From: Alcanivorax sp.
Lineage (GTDB): Bacteria; Pseudomonadota; Gammaproteobacteria; Pseudomonadales; Alcanivoracaceae
Length of the DNA stretch: 64,000 bases
Reading direction: 5' to 3'
Assembly (NCBI GenBank): GCA_022449455.1
Contig: JAKUPL010000014.1
Coordinates: 45,833-109,832 of the forward strand
The notes beneath the pieces were generated by a model, which saw only the letters and a list, made by a program, of their open reading frames with translations, was not told the DNA's origin and did not search any database. Position numbers and translations under genes: made by a program. Below are positions 8,912 through 19,586 of this stretch, piece after piece; position 1 is the first letter of the stretch, and every line of letters begins with the position of its first letter.

Positions 8912-11900
8912 ATGGAAACATCGAAACTTAAAAAATTCGCCCAATTCGCTCGCCGCAGCCTCCTCGAACAGGTTACAGCCAAGCTCAAACTAGTACTCGC
9001 CGATGAGAGTCCCGCCCGGAGAGAAAGGCCACAAGCGATTAAAAAGCTGGAAGAGTCGGTAACCGACCAAGGCAAAGAGCAGATTATCGAACGGGTGGCC
9101 TATATCTGGTTCAACCGCTTCTGCGCCCTGCGTTTTATGGACGTGAATCGTTACAACCGCATTGGCATTGTTTCACCTGCTGAGGGGCAGTTCCAGCCCG
9201 AGATCCTGGCTGATGCCAAAATGGGCCATATCGATGAAGAAATGGTGTCGGAGCCAACCCGCCAAAAGATCTTCGCCCTGCTGGATGGCAAAACACCCAG
9301 TCAGGATCCGCAAGGGGAGGCCTATAGCCTACTGGTCGTAGCCGCCTGTAACTATTGGTACATCGCGATGCCCTTCCTGTTCGAGCGCATTGACGATTAC
9401 ACCGAGCTTTTGATGCCAGATGACCTGCTATCTGGAAACTCGATCCTGGCCTATACCCGCGAAGCCATGACGCCGGACGCCTGTGAGGATGTCGAGGTGA
9501 TCGGCTGGCTGTATCAGTTCTATATCTCCGAGAAGAAAGACCAGGTATTCGCTGACCTCAAGAAAAACAAGAAGATAACTCCGGACAATATTCCCGCTGC
9601 CACCCAGCTGTTCACGCCGCACTGGATTGTGCGTTATTTGGTGGAAAATTCACTGGGACGCCTTTGGATGCTCAACCGGCCAAATTCTAGCTTGGCGGAG
9701 AAAATGGATTACTACATCAAGCCGGAAGAGCCCGAGACGGATTTCCTACGAGTTGGCAGCCCCGAAGAAATTAAGATCTGCGATCCAGCCTGTGGCTCGG
9801 GGCATATGCTGACTTATGCATTCGATCTTCTTTATGCCATATACGAGGAGGAAGGTTGCGAACCTACCGATATTCCGGTCAAGATTCTGACTCATAACCT
9901 GTATGGCATTGAGATCGACGAGCGTGCTGGCGAGCTGGCCGCCTTTGCACTAACCATGAAAGCACGAGCCAAGCAGCGCCGGTTTTTTCGAGTTCCAGTC
10001 CAGCCGAATGTTTGTGTGCTGGAGAATATCTACCTCGACGAAGGCGAACTTTCCGAGTACATCGATTTTGTCGGGCGGGACCTATTTACCGACTCCCTAA
10101 TAGCCACCTTGCGTCAGTTCACGGAAGCCAAAAATTTTGGGTCTCTAATCCAGCCTGACGCCAATGAGTGGGGCGAACTACTTAGGTCACTTGAATCCAA
10201 AGACCTCTCTGGCCAGCTGTTCCTGAGTGGCACGCATGACAAAGTATTACAATCAATCAAACAGGCTGAGTTCTTATCCTCCACCTATCATGTCGTCGTT
10301 GCGAATCCCCCATACGCTGGCAGGAAGGGATTGAATAAAAAGTTATCCACCTGGCTTTACGACCATTACCGGGATTACAGCTCAGATTTGTACGCTGCAT
10401 TTGTAAAAAAGATTATGGATGCCACAAAAAAGGGCGGAGTGATTGGGTTGATGACTCCTTTCACTTGGATGTTTATTAGTTCTTACATAGAATTACGAAG
10501 ACATTTAACTAATAAAGCGCGTATTACGAGCTTGGTGAGACCAGAGTACCATGCATTTTTTGAGTCGGCATATGTTCCTATTTGTGCCTTTTCAATACAA
10601 AAGTCTCCTGCCTCAGATATCCCAGGTGTATTTGTCGATCTTAACGAATTTGTAGGAGCGAGCATTCAGCCACATTACTTCAGGGAGGCCATCAAAGACC
10701 CGTCTGTGCCTTGGCGCTTTACGGGTTCTTCGTCTGATTTTCAAAAAGTACCCGGTACTCCAATTGCATATTGGCTCTCCAGCGAATCCTTACGTATCTT
10801 TGAGAAAAATCCGAGCTTGTCTTTGTTCGCCGAACCTAGGCAGGGACTTATTACGGGAGACAATGAGAGATTTCTAAGACAGTGGCCTGAAGTGTCAAAC
10901 GAACGGGTGTTTCTGAATGCCAGATCAAGGAGTGAGGCCTCATCATCAGGTTGCCGCTGGTTCCCCCACCATAAAGGCGGTGCGTTCAGAAAATGGTACG
11001 GCAATCACGAACATTTGGTGGATTGGGAAGATGATGGTTCAAGAATACGGAATTTTTTCGATGAAAAAGGAAAGTTAAGGTCGCGACCGCAGAATATAGA
11101 GTATTTTTTCCTCCCGGCCGTTACATGGACATCACTTACCGTCGGCTCGTTTAATGCCAGAATTTGTGCTGGAGGTTTCATTTACGATGCCAAAGGCCCT
11201 ATGGCGAAGCCTAAGCGAGAAGGTGACCTACGTCTATTGACTGGACTGTTGAACTCTTCTTGCTCAAATCTCTTTTTAAAGCTTCTGGCCCCGACCATGG
11301 ATTATAATCAAGGCCCGGTTGGTCGTATTCCTTGGCCTGAAGTTACCTCCAATATTGAGGCGGCAATTGATTCTGCTGTCTCATCGCTTGTCAATCTAGC
11401 CAAATCCGACTGGGACGCCTACGAGACCTCTTGGGATTTCACCACGCTCCCGCTGCTCTCGCCTGACCAGCGGAGCGAAATGCTGGAAGCCAGCTATGCC
11501 ACCCTCCGTACCCACTGGCGAGAGGTGACCCTGGAGATGCAGCGGTTGGAAGAAGAGAACAACCGTATCTTTATCGAGGCCTACGGTCTGCAGGATGAGC
11601 TGACACCAGATGTACCGCTGGAGGAAGTCACTCTAACCTGTAACCCCCACTACCGTTACGGGAACAACAAAAGTGAGAAGGAGATGGAGGCCCTTCTTCT
11701 GGCCGATACCATGCGCGAACTGGTCTCCTACGCCGTTGGATGTATGTTCGGTCGCTACGCTCTGGACAAGCCGGGCCTGATTCTCGCCAATCAGGGTGAG
11801 ACTATCGCGGACTACCTGAAGCAGATCCCAGAGCCGAGCTTCCCGGCGGATGATGACAATGTCATCCCTATGCTCGATGGCGACTGGTTCACCGATGACA

Positions 11901-12427
11901 TCACCGAGCGTTTTCGTGAATTCCTACGCATCGCCTTTGGCGAAGAACACTACGAAGAAAACCTCCGCTTTGTCGAGGAGGCGCTGGGTAAAGACATTCG
12001 CAAGTACTTCCTGAAGGACTTCTACAACGACCACGTGCGCCGTTACAAGAAGCGCCCCATCTATTGGCTGTTCTCTTCACCCAAGGGCTCATTCAACGCG
12101 CTGATCTACATGCACCGCTACCAGCCTCACACCGTGGGCACGGTGTTGGAGTACCTGCGGGATTTCAAAGACGAGAAGCTGAAAGCCCGGAAAAACCATC
12201 TGGAGGCCGTCAGTATCAGCGCCGGGGCCTCCCAGGGTGATAAGACCAAGGCCCTGAAAGAGATCGAGAAGATCAACAAGATCCTAGCCGAGTTGGATGA
12301 CTACGAGCGGGATGTACTTTATCCCCTGGCTACCGAGCAGGTGGAAATAGATCTCGATGACGGGGTGAAGGCCAATTATCCGAAATTCGGCGAAGCTTTA
12401 AAGAAGATTACCGGGTTAAGCCAATGA
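8912..12427 (+). CDS. pglX: BREX adenine-specific DNA methyltransferase PglX
   Basis: The start is set at 8912, where the ATG follows an AAGGAG site and the sequence METSKLKKFAQFARRSL matches the family N-terminus; the frame is open further upstream. The 1171-residue protein has the SAM-binding motif DPACGSGH at about residue 291 and the catalytic NPPY at 465-468, as in N6-adenine methyltransferases. A target-recognition region and a long C-terminal helical part follow. PglX marks host DNA at a short non-palindromic site, and BREX uses that mark to spare self. The central part (about 10.3-11.4 kb) looks more AT-rich than the ends, as expected for an exchanged recognition segment. Confidence 0.95.
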   Translation: METSKLKKFAQFARRSLLEQVTAKLKLVLADESPARRERPQAIKKLEESVTDQGKEQIIERVAYIWFNRFCALRFMDVNRYNRIGIVSPAEGQFQPEILADAKMGHIDEEMVSEPTRQKIFALLDGKTPSQDPQGEAYSLLVVAACNYWYIAMPFLFERIDDYTELLMPDDLLSGNSILAYTREAMTPDACEDVEVIGWLYQFYISEKKDQVFADLKKNKKITPDNIPAATQLFTPHWIVRYLVENSLGRLWMLNRPNSSLAEKMDYYIKPEEPETDFLRVGSPEEIKICDPACGSGHMLTYAFDLLYAIYEEEGCEPTDIPVKILTHNLYGIEIDERAGELAAFALTMKARAKQRRFFRVPVQPNVCVLENIYLDEGELSEYIDFVGRDLFTDSLIATLRQFTEAKNFGSLIQPDANEWGELLRSLESKDLSGQLFLSGTHDKVLQSIKQAEFLSSTYHVVVANPPYAGRKGLNKKLSTWLYDHYRDYSSDLYAAFVKKIMDATKKGGVIGLMTPFTWMFISSYIELRRHLTNKARITSLVRPEYHAFFESAYVPICAFSIQKSPASDIPGVFVDLNEFVGASIQPHYFREAIKDPSVPWRFTGSSSDFQKVPGTPIAYWLSSESLRIFEKNPSLSLFAEPRQGLITGDNERFLRQWPEVSNERVFLNARSRSEASSSGCRWFPHHKGGAFRKWYGNHEHLVDWEDDGSRIRNFFDEKGKLRSRPQNIEYFFLPAVTWTSLTVGSFNARICAGGFIYDAKGPMAKPKREGDLRLLTGLLNSSCSNLFLKLLAPTMDYNQGPVGRIPWPEVTSNIEAAIDSAVSSLVNLAKSDWDAYETSWDFTTLPLLSPDQRSEMLEASYATLRTHWREVTLEMQRLEEENNRIFIEAYGLQDELTPDVPLEEVTLTCNPHYRYGNNKSEKEMEALLLADTMRELVSYAVGCMFGRYALDKPGLILANQGETIADYLKQIPEPSFPADDDNVIPMLDGDWFTDDITERFREFLRIAFGEEHYEENLRFVEEALGKDIRKYFLKDFYNDHVRRYKKRPIYWLFSSPKGSFNALIYMHRYQPHTVGTVLEYLRDFKDEKLKARKNHLEAVSISAGASQGDKTKALKEIEKINKILAELDDYERDVLYPLATEQVEIDLDDGVKANYPKFGEALKKITGLSQ

Positions 12428-14922
12428 GTGACCGTATTAGCCAGGCTTTGAGCCGACTGTTCGATAAGCACCGAATCGTGTTTTGGTACGACGCCAAGCA
12501 AGAGCTACGCGGTGACTTTGAAGCTGTTTCCATTCCGAACGTCGAAAAGCTGGAAATCGCCAACAACGAGTACGGCCTGAAATATCGCATCCTGCGGGAG
12601 TCACCGGAACAGAAATTCTTGCTGTACAAGGAGGGGCCACAACCGGAGGATCTGCACAACTGGCTGCTGGACGTACAGCTGGCCCACGGCGAGTTCCGGA
12701 CCGACCAGGTGGCCATCTGGCTATCCGAACTCGAGTTGGGTCTGGAGTTTGCCGAGGTGGCCCAGGCTCACGCGGAGTTTTTCCAGGCGATCAAGCGCAA
12801 GGAGGCGTTGAAGAAATTACTGAAGCCGGACGATACCGCCGGGCAGCTGCGCCTGAAGATGCTGGCCGTGTGTGCCGGTAGTGAGCCCCGTATGGACTCG
12901 GTGGTGGAAACCCTGCTGCAGCAACTGGCGGAAGACCGTGATGATGGTATTCGGCTGATTGAGCGTTGTGGTCTGGACAGCTTCCTGTGGGAACAACTGA
13001 CCCGTTTCTACGGCTACGAGGCCAGTGAACCTAGCCTGCGCGACTTTGTGATCGAGCTGTTCAAATCCTGCTACGCCATGGGTACCGATGGCGAGGTCAA
13101 ACTGACCGGCGATGCCCTGGTGTTCCTCAAGCGCTGGAAAGACAGCCGGCAGTTCGAGCAGGGGTTTGAAACCCTGTCTGCCGAATGTGCCGAGGTGCTG
13201 GGTATTGAGCAGGATCTCGGTAAACGGGACTTCCGGGACCTGGTTGAGCTGGATTACTTCCGGCTAATCGACCAGAAGATTATCAGTGACCTGGTGCGGG
13301 CGGTGGTAGACCGCACGGTCACTAGCGGCGATGTGGCACTGTGGGTGCGGCAGCGGCGCCAGGGCCACTGGTACGGAGAGTTCCGCCACCTGTACGAGGC
13401 TATTGAGTTTGCGGCCCGTTTTGTCCAGATGCTGGGTGAGGCTCGTCTCACCATGGACAGCGTCTCCGACGGTGTTCAGAGATACAGCCGCTCCTGGTAT
13501 CAGTTGGATCAGCTCTACCGCAAGTTTACCTACCATGTGCGTATGTCCGGCCAGGCATCGTTAATGGGCGAGCTCAGTGAGCAGGTGGAGAACCTGTATT
13601 CCAACAACTATCTGCTCAAGCTGGGCGACGGCTTCCAGGTCCACGTGGACGCCGCGCCGCGCTGGGAGGCCTATCCGGTCGTTCAGCAAAAGGCCTTTTT
13701 CGAGCACTGGGTTCGCCCGTACCTGCGCAAGGATAAACGGATCTGCGTGATCATTTCCGACGCCATGCGCTACGAGATTGGTGACGAGCTGCTGGGCCTT
13801 ATCCGGCAGGAAGATCGCTACAGCGCGGAGCTTGAGCCGGCACTCTCGACCCTCCCCAGCTATACCCAGCTCGGTATGGCGGCGCTGCTGCCCAACAAGT
13901 CCTTGGCGATCGCCGACAATGATACCGGCACGGTACTGTTGGATGGCCAAAGCTCACAGGGTACGGTCAATCGTACCAAAATCCTGCAGGCGGCCCTGGA
14001 TGGGCGGGGCCAGGCCGTCAAGGCGGAGGATTTTATGCAGCTCAACCGGGAAGACAGCCGTGAGCTGCTCAAGGGTAATGATGTGCTGTACATCTACCAC
14101 AACCGCATCGATCACACTGGCGACAAGATGCACTCAGAGGGGCAGGCCTTTGAAGCCGCAGAACAAACCCTGGATGACCTGATTCGTCTGATCAAGAAGC
14201 TCACGGCGGCCAACGCCAATAACCTGCTGATCACCGCTGACCATGGCTTTATTTACCAGAACCGTGAGCTGGATGAGAGTGACTTCCTGGGCGACGCCGT
14301 TTCTGGCGATGATATTCGCTACCGGGACCGTCGGTTCGTGCTGGGTAAGGGGTTGTCCGCCTCTCCGGCGTTCCATCACTTCTCGTCTGAGCAGCTTGGG
14401 CTGGATGGCGATATGGAAGTGCAGATTCCCAAGTCCATCAACCGACTGCGCCTTAAAGGCTCTGGTAGCCGCTTTGTGCATGGCGGCGCATCCCTTCAGG
14501 AAGTTGTGATTCCGGTCCTGAAGGTCAACAAGAAGCGCCAGAGTGATGTCAGTGCCGTTGAAGTGGACATCCTGCGTGGGGCCAGCTCGGTGATCACTTC
14601 CGGCCAACTGGCCGTCACCTTGTATCAGTCCGGACCGGTTACCGAGAAAGTACAGCCTCGCCACCTGCGGGCCGGAATTTACACCCAGTCAGGGGAGTTG
14701 ATTTCGGACAGTCACGAACTGTCGTTTGACCTGACCTCGGAGAACCCCCGCGAGCGGGAGCTTCAGGTACGCTTTGTGCTGAGCCGCAAGGCGGACGAGG
14801 CAAACGGCCAGGAAGTCTTCTTAAAGCTGGAAGAACAGCACGCCGGCACCTCTCACTACAAGGAATACAAGTCGCTCAGGTATTTGATGCGGCGGTCCTT
14901 TACCAGCGATTTTGATTTCTGA
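12424..14922 (+). CDS. pglZ: BREX phosphatase-superfamily protein PglZ (type 1)
   Basis: The 832-residue protein overlaps pglX by 4 bp (ATGA). The C-terminal half contains the alkaline-phosphatase-superfamily PglZ core: ICVIISDAMRYEIGDELL near residue 440, the histidine-containing IYHNRIDHTGD segment, and ITADHGFIYQNRE near residue 600. These supply the Asp/His metal ligands of the family. The N-terminal half is a helical region typical of type 1 PglZ. PglZ defines all BREX subtypes and is required for defence. No frame disruption is visible. Confidence 0.95.
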   Translation: MSDRISQALSRLFDKHRIVFWYDAKQELRGDFEAVSIPNVEKLEIANNEYGLKYRILRESPEQKFLLYKEGPQPEDLHNWLLDVQLAHGEFRTDQVAIWLSELELGLEFAEVAQAHAEFFQAIKRKEALKKLLKPDDTAGQLRLKMLAVCAGSEPRMDSVVETLLQQLAEDRDDGIRLIERCGLDSFLWEQLTRFYGYEASEPSLRDFVIELFKSCYAMGTDGEVKLTGDALVFLKRWKDSRQFEQGFETLSAECAEVLGIEQDLGKRDFRDLVELDYFRLIDQKIISDLVRAVVDRTVTSGDVALWVRQRRQGHWYGEFRHLYEAIEFAARFVQMLGEARLTMDSVSDGVQRYSRSWYQLDQLYRKFTYHVRMSGQASLMGELSEQVENLYSNNYLLKLGDGFQVHVDAAPRWEAYPVVQQKAFFEHWVRPYLRKDKRICVIISDAMRYEIGDELLGLIRQEDRYSAELEPALSTLPSYTQLGMAALLPNKSLAIADNDTGTVLLDGQSSQGTVNRTKILQAALDGRGQAVKAEDFMQLNREDSRELLKGNDVLYIYHNRIDHTGDKMHSEGQAFEAAEQTLDDLIRLIKKLTAANANNLLITADHGFIYQNRELDESDFLGDAVSGDDIRYRDRRFVLGKGLSASPAFHHFSSEQLGLDGDMEVQIPKSINRLRLKGSGSRFVHGGASLQEVVIPVLKVNKKRQSDVSAVEVDILRGASSVITSGQLAVTLYQSGPVTEKVQPRHLRAGIYTQSGELISDSHELSFDLTSENPRERELQVRFVLSRKADEANGQEVFLKLEEQHAGTSHYKEYKSLRYLMRRSFTSDFDF

Positions 14923-14934
14923 GGGTTATAGCCA

Positions 14935-17004
14935 ATGAGTACGCTTGACCAAAAGATCAACGAACACTTCCCCGGGTTGGTGGTGCGCAAAGACCTGGTG
15001 AAAACGGTCAAGGGCAACGCCATTGTCCCCTCATATGTGCTGGAGTATCTGCTCGGCCAGTACTGCGCCACCAACGACGAGGCCACGATTCAGACTGGTA
15101 TCGAGACGGTCAAGGAGATTCTGGCCAAGCACTATGTCCACCGGAACGAGGCCGGGTTGGTGCGCTCGAATATCAAGGAAAAAGGGCGCTACAAGGTCAT
15201 CGACAAGATCAGTGTGGCCCTGAATGAGAAGACGGACGCCTATGAAGCGCAGTTTTCCAACCTGGGGATCAAGAAGGTATTGGTGGACTCGGGAACCGTG
15301 AAGGCCCACCCCAAACTGTTGGTGAGCGGTGTCTGGTGCATCGCGGACATCGAATACGTATTTTCTGAAGACCAGAACGTCAGCCCCTGGATCCTGTCCA
15401 CCCTCAAGCCGATTCAGCTATCGCACTTCGACTACGACGCCTACGTTGCCGCGCGGCAGCAGTTCAGCACCGATGAGTGGATTGACCTGCTGATACAGAG
15501 TATCGGCTTTAACCCGGAGATGTTCGGACGGCGCAGCAAGCTGACGCAACTGGTCCGATTGATTCCGTTCTGCGAGCGGAACTACAACCTTATTGAACTT
15601 GGCCCCAAGGGGACGGGTAAATCCCACGTTTACTCTGAGTTCTCACCCCATGGGATCCTGGTATCCGGCGGTGAAGTCACCGTACCCAAGCTGTTTGTGA
15701 ATAACTCCAGCGGCAAGATCGGCCTGGTGGGCTACTGGGATTGCGTGGCCTTCGACGAGTTCGCCGGCAAGCAGAAACGCGTCGATAAAGCACTGGTCGA
15801 CATCATGAAGAACTACATGGCCAACAAGTCCTTCTCCAGGGGCGTGGAAACCCTGGGCGCCGAGGCGTCCATGGTGTTCGTGGGGAACACCCGGCATACC
15901 GTGCCTTACATGCTGAAGCATTCGGACCTGTTCGATGAGCTGCCGGACAAGTTCTACGATTCTGCCTTTCTGGACCGAATCCACTTCTACATCCCCGGGT
16001 GGGAGGTCGATATCATCCGGGGCGAGATGTTCTCCGACGGCTATGGCTTCGTGGTGGACTACCTTGCAGAAATCCTGCGCTCGATGCGGAACTACGATTA
16101 TTCCGATCAGTACCGGGAGCACTTTACCCTTTCTTCGGATATCTCGACCCGTGACCGGGACGGTATCAACAAGACCTTTTCCGGCTTGATGAAGATCCTG
16201 TTTCCCCAGGGCGGAGCAACCAGGGATGAGGTTGAAGAAGTGCTGCGTTTTGCCATCGAGGGGCGCAAGCGGGTCAAGGACCAGTTACAGCGGATTGATA
16301 CCACCTACGGCGAAGTACGCTTTTCCTATCAGGACCAACAAGGCCAGGAAATACTGGTCACGACACTTGAGGAAGAAGAGTACCCGGGTTACTACCATCA
16401 GACAGTGTCTACTCCTGATGACGGGGGGTTAGAGCCCGAGCCAGCAGCAGACAAAGGTGGCGAGCCCAAAGAGCCCCGCGCCTCCGAACCCGTACTGGAG
16501 GAAAAGCACCTGACTTTCCAGGAGAACCAAAAGGGTATCTCATTCGACGGCTTGTTTGGCGCCTACCTGAAAGGCGCCAGCAGGATCACCGTCACAGACC
16601 CCTACATCCGGCTTTTCTACCAGATCCGCAATTTCATGGAGTTTCTCGAGGCCATCGTAAAGAACAAGGCCGAAGAGGATGAAGTGGCGGTTCACCTCGT
16701 CACCGTCCGGGACGAGTTCAAGGGTGACCTGCAAGACGAGAGTTTTGAAAAGATCCAGGAATCCGCTCGCACTGTGGGCATCGACTTCACCTGGGAGTTT
16801 GATGAAAGCGGCACCATTCACGCCCGCCATATCGTCACGGACCACGGCTGGAAGATATCACTGGATCGAGGGCTGGATATCTTCCAGCACTACGAGATGA
16901 ATGAAGCCTTCGCGTTTGCCAACCGGTTGCAGCAGTTTCGGTCTAGCAAGGCCTTTGAGGTGACGTTTATTAAACAAAAGCCGAATGGAACTGAGGGGGA
17001 GTAA
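14935..17004 (+). CDS. brxL: BREX Lon-like AAA+ protein BrxL
   Basis: The 689-residue protein begins 12 bp after pglZ. It has the BrxL N-terminal domain (MSTLDQKINEHFPGLVVRKDL), a Walker A GPKGTGKSH near residues 223-231, and a sensor/AAA+ region containing FDEFAGKQKRVDKALVDIMKNYM. A low-complexity acidic linker around 500-525 (EPEPAADKGGEPKEP) leads to the C-terminal domain with the GISFDGLFGAYLKGA motif of Lon-like C-terminal regions. In characterised type 1 systems BrxL forms a DNA-encircling AAA+ ring needed for defence but not for methylation. Its presence places this locus in type 1. Confidence 0.94.
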   Translation: MSTLDQKINEHFPGLVVRKDLVKTVKGNAIVPSYVLEYLLGQYCATNDEATIQTGIETVKEILAKHYVHRNEAGLVRSNIKEKGRYKVIDKISVALNEKTDAYEAQFSNLGIKKVLVDSGTVKAHPKLLVSGVWCIADIEYVFSEDQNVSPWILSTLKPIQLSHFDYDAYVAARQQFSTDEWIDLLIQSIGFNPEMFGRRSKLTQLVRLIPFCERNYNLIELGPKGTGKSHVYSEFSPHGILVSGGEVTVPKLFVNNSSGKIGLVGYWDCVAFDEFAGKQKRVDKALVDIMKNYMANKSFSRGVETLGAEASMVFVGNTRHTVPYMLKHSDLFDELPDKFYDSAFLDRIHFYIPGWEVDIIRGEMFSDGYGFVVDYLAEILRSMRNYDYSDQYREHFTLSSDISTRDRDGINKTFSGLMKILFPQGGATRDEVEEVLRFAIEGRKRVKDQLQRIDTTYGEVRFSYQDQQGQEILVTTLEEEEYPGYYHQTVSTPDDGGLEPEPAADKGGEPKEPRASEPVLEEKHLTFQENQKGISFDGLFGAYLKGASRITVTDPYIRLFYQIRNFMEFLEAIVKNKAEEDEVAVHLVTVRDEFKGDLQDESFEKIQESARTVGIDFTWEFDESGTIHARHIVTDHGWKISLDRGLDIFQHYEMNEAFAFANRLQQFRSSKAFEVTFIKQKPNGTEGE

Positions 17005-17005
17005 C

Positions 17006-19582
17006 ATGAGCAGCGTAACGGCATCACTGACCAAATGGTTTTCAGGGCGCCCCCAGTGGCTCCAGATTGCGGCTACTCGGCTACTCCAGCAGTCTGAGCT
17101 TACTGACAAAGACGTCTCTGACCTCGCAACTCTGTGCCAGCAGGAGGCTAACGGGACATTGCCCAAAACGACCTGTTCCTTTCCCGCTACCGCGTTCTCC
17201 CAGGGCACAGCAGGCACCTTGCGTTTGTGTTCAATCAGTGATGTCGAAGGAGTAAACGCCCTTGCCCCGAAAAAACCACTTGAGTTTGGTAAGGGCAATA
17301 TCACGATTGTTTATGGCAACAACGGGTCAGGCAAATCCGGTTACGTCAGGCTTCTCAAGCATGTATGCGGTGCCCGCGAGACGGGTACCCTTCACCGCAA
17401 TGTCTATAAGCCCGGAGCTGCCGCACAGAAAGCCTGCATTTCGTTTGAGCAGGACGGCGTACTGAAGACTCATACCTGGTCAGGACAAGGTGTCTGCGAT
17501 GACCTCAAGAGCGTTGATATTTTCGACACCTCGTTTGGCAAGTTCTTTGTCAGCAGCGAAGACGAGGTGAGCTATGAGCCGCCGGTATTATCGTTTTTCA
17601 GCTCGCTCATCCTCGCATGCGAAAAGGTCGCATCGGCCTTGGACACTGAGGCCAACCGGCACCAGTCCAAAAAGCCGAATATCCCCGCTGACAAGAAGGT
17701 AACTCCTGAAGGCATCTGGTACGAGGCCATCAGCGCCAAGACCACCATCCAAGACATCGACAAACATTGCGCATTTGGTGGCGCTGACGAGACCGAGATG
17801 CAAACGCTGCAACAGCGCCTTGCTGAACAGGCACCAGCGGAAAAAGCGAAGCAGCTAAGAAAACAGAAACAGCATATCGACACTCTGGTTCAGGATGCCC
17901 AAAAGTATCTGGAGCAACTATCGGACGAGAATTACCGACGGATCATTGCTGCCAAGAAGAAGTCGATCCTCAAGAAAACAGCAGCAGATACGGCGGCGGA
18001 AAAGGTATTCTCCGGCAGCGAGTTGGAAGGCATTGGCTCTAATGTCTGGAAAGAGCTATGGGAAGCGGCCCGGAACTACTCCGTATCGGCTGCCTACAAA
18101 GAAGCTGAGTACCCTAATGTATCTGATGGTTCCCGTTGCGTCCTGTGCCATCAGACTTTGACCCAGGAGGCCAAGGACCGATTGATCTCCTTCGAAAACT
18201 TCGTGAAAGGCGAAATGCAGAAAGCCGCAACGGATGCGGCCAAGGAATATGAAACCGCCAGTCAAACTATCGAGGCGCTACCGACATCGGAGACGCTTAA
18301 GACGCGTATCGATGCGGCTGGCATTCCACAGGATGAAGTCGCCAACCAGGTTACGGATTTCTTTGCTCAATTGCAGACCAGGAAAGACCAGCTGGCTGAA
18401 ATCGATTCCGAAGAAGCCATTCCCGATCCTTTGCTCTCACCGAACTGGATCGAAGAAGCCAGCGCCCAGTCGCAAAGCCTCGGTGAACTCGCGGCAAAAT
18501 ATGACGAAGACGCCAAAAACGACAATCGAGAGGAGATCAAGAAAAAGCTAAACAGCCTGCAGGCCAGAAAGTGGTTGTCTGAGCACCGCGCCGCCATTGA
18601 TGAAGAAGTCACACGATTGAAGCTACTGAACCAGATTCAGGAAGCCAAGAAGTCGACCAACACCAAAGCCCTGTCCCAAAAGAAAGGGGAGCTGGCAGAA
18701 GCCTTGATCACGGATGCGTTCGTGCAAAGGTTCAACGCGGAGCTCAAGGCCCTGGGCGCGTCTCAGGTTAAAGTTGAGCTCGTGAAATCAAAAGTCTCCA
18801 AGGGCCGCGTCCTTCATAAGCTCCAGCTTCGAGGGGCCTCTCAGAATGGGCTCGCCGATGTCCTGAGCGAGGGAGAAAATCGGATCGTTTCCATTGCGGC
18901 ATTTTTGGCCGACGTCACCGGCAAGAGCAACCAAGCCCCGTTTATCTTCGACGATCCAATATCCTCGCTTGACCAAAGCTATGAGGAGGCCGTGGTTCAA
19001 AGGCTGATCGAGTTGTCTCAGGATAAACAGGTCATTGTCTTTACTCACCGCCTGTCCCTGCTGGGAACGGTCAGGCATTTTGCCGAGAAAAAGACCATTA
19101 AGCCCGATGTGGTGAGCATTCGCACTGCGGACTGGGGTACCGGAGAGCCAGCCCCCATTCCACTTTCACAGGGTGACATCAAATCCGCCCTGAACACACT
19201 CATGAATCAGCGGTATCAGGATGCAAAGAAGGCAAGTGAGAACGGCGAATTTGAACATGCCGAAATCTTGCTGAAGTCGATATGCAGCGACTTCAGGACG
19301 TTGGTGGAGCGCTCTATTGAAAATGATCTGCTGTGTGGGGTGGTTCAAAGATTCCAACGACCGGTCCATACGTTAAAGCTCAAGGATCTGGCCAAATTGA
19401 AGGACGCGGATTGCAATCTCCTTGATTCGCTCATGACCAAGTACTCCGGGTTTGAACACTCGCAGCCGACAGAATCACCTGTGGAGCTGCCGAAGCCAGA
19501 TGATCTTTTGGCCGACATGACTTCATTGAAAAGCTGGCGTGAAGAATACGCGAAGCGCCTCGCCTCTGCGGTGGCGGGGTAG
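17006..19582 (+). CDS. RloC-like AAA_13 ATPase with zinc-hook motif (putative wobble anticodon nuclease)
   Basis: The ATG at 17006, behind a GAGGGGGAG site, is 1 bp after brxL. The 858-residue protein has Walker A GNNGSGKS near residue 110 and a coiled-coil middle containing CVLC at 378-381, like the RloC/Rad50 zinc hook. An ABC signature LSEGENRIVSIAAFLAD follows, and a Walker B FIFDDPISSLD. This is the COG4694/RloC layout. The C-terminal domain has R764-x3-E768 with H788 and H818 downstream, resembling the Arg-x3-Glu-xn-His set of RloC/PrrC anticodon nucleases. Which His aligns cannot be decided by eye. RloC proteins cleave tRNA on DNA damage and often sit next to restriction loci; here the neighbour is BREX. 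Confidence 0.75.
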   Translation: MSSVTASLTKWFSGRPQWLQIAATRLLQQSELTDKDVSDLATLCQQEANGTLPKTTCSFPATAFSQGTAGTLRLCSISDVEGVNALAPKKPLEFGKGNITIVYGNNGSGKSGYVRLLKHVCGARETGTLHRNVYKPGAAAQKACISFEQDGVLKTHTWSGQGVCDDLKSVDIFDTSFGKFFVSSEDEVSYEPPVLSFFSSLILACEKVASALDTEANRHQSKKPNIPADKKVTPEGIWYEAISAKTTIQDIDKHCAFGGADETEMQTLQQRLAEQAPAEKAKQLRKQKQHIDTLVQDAQKYLEQLSDENYRRIIAAKKKSILKKTAADTAAEKVFSGSELEGIGSNVWKELWEAARNYSVSAAYKEAEYPNVSDGSRCVLCHQTLTQEAKDRLISFENFVKGEMQKAATDAAKEYETASQTIEALPTSETLKTRIDAAGIPQDEVANQVTDFFAQLQTRKDQLAEIDSEEAIPDPLLSPNWIEEASAQSQSLGELAAKYDEDAKNDNREEIKKKLNSLQARKWLSEHRAAIDEEVTRLKLLNQIQEAKKSTNTKALSQKKGELAEALITDAFVQRFNAELKALGASQVKVELVKSKVSKGRVLHKLQLRGASQNGLADVLSEGENRIVSIAAFLADVTGKSNQAPFIFDDPISSLDQSYEEAVVQRLIELSQDKQVIVFTHRLSLLGTVRHFAEKKTIKPDVVSIRTADWGTGEPAPIPLSQGDIKSALNTLMNQRYQDAKKASENGEFEHAEILLKSICSDFRTLVERSIENDLLCGVVQRFQRPVHTLKLKDLAKLKDADCNLLDSLMTKYSGFEHSQPTESPVELPKPDDLLADMTSLKSWREEYAKRLASAVAG

Positions 19583-19586
19583 CAGT

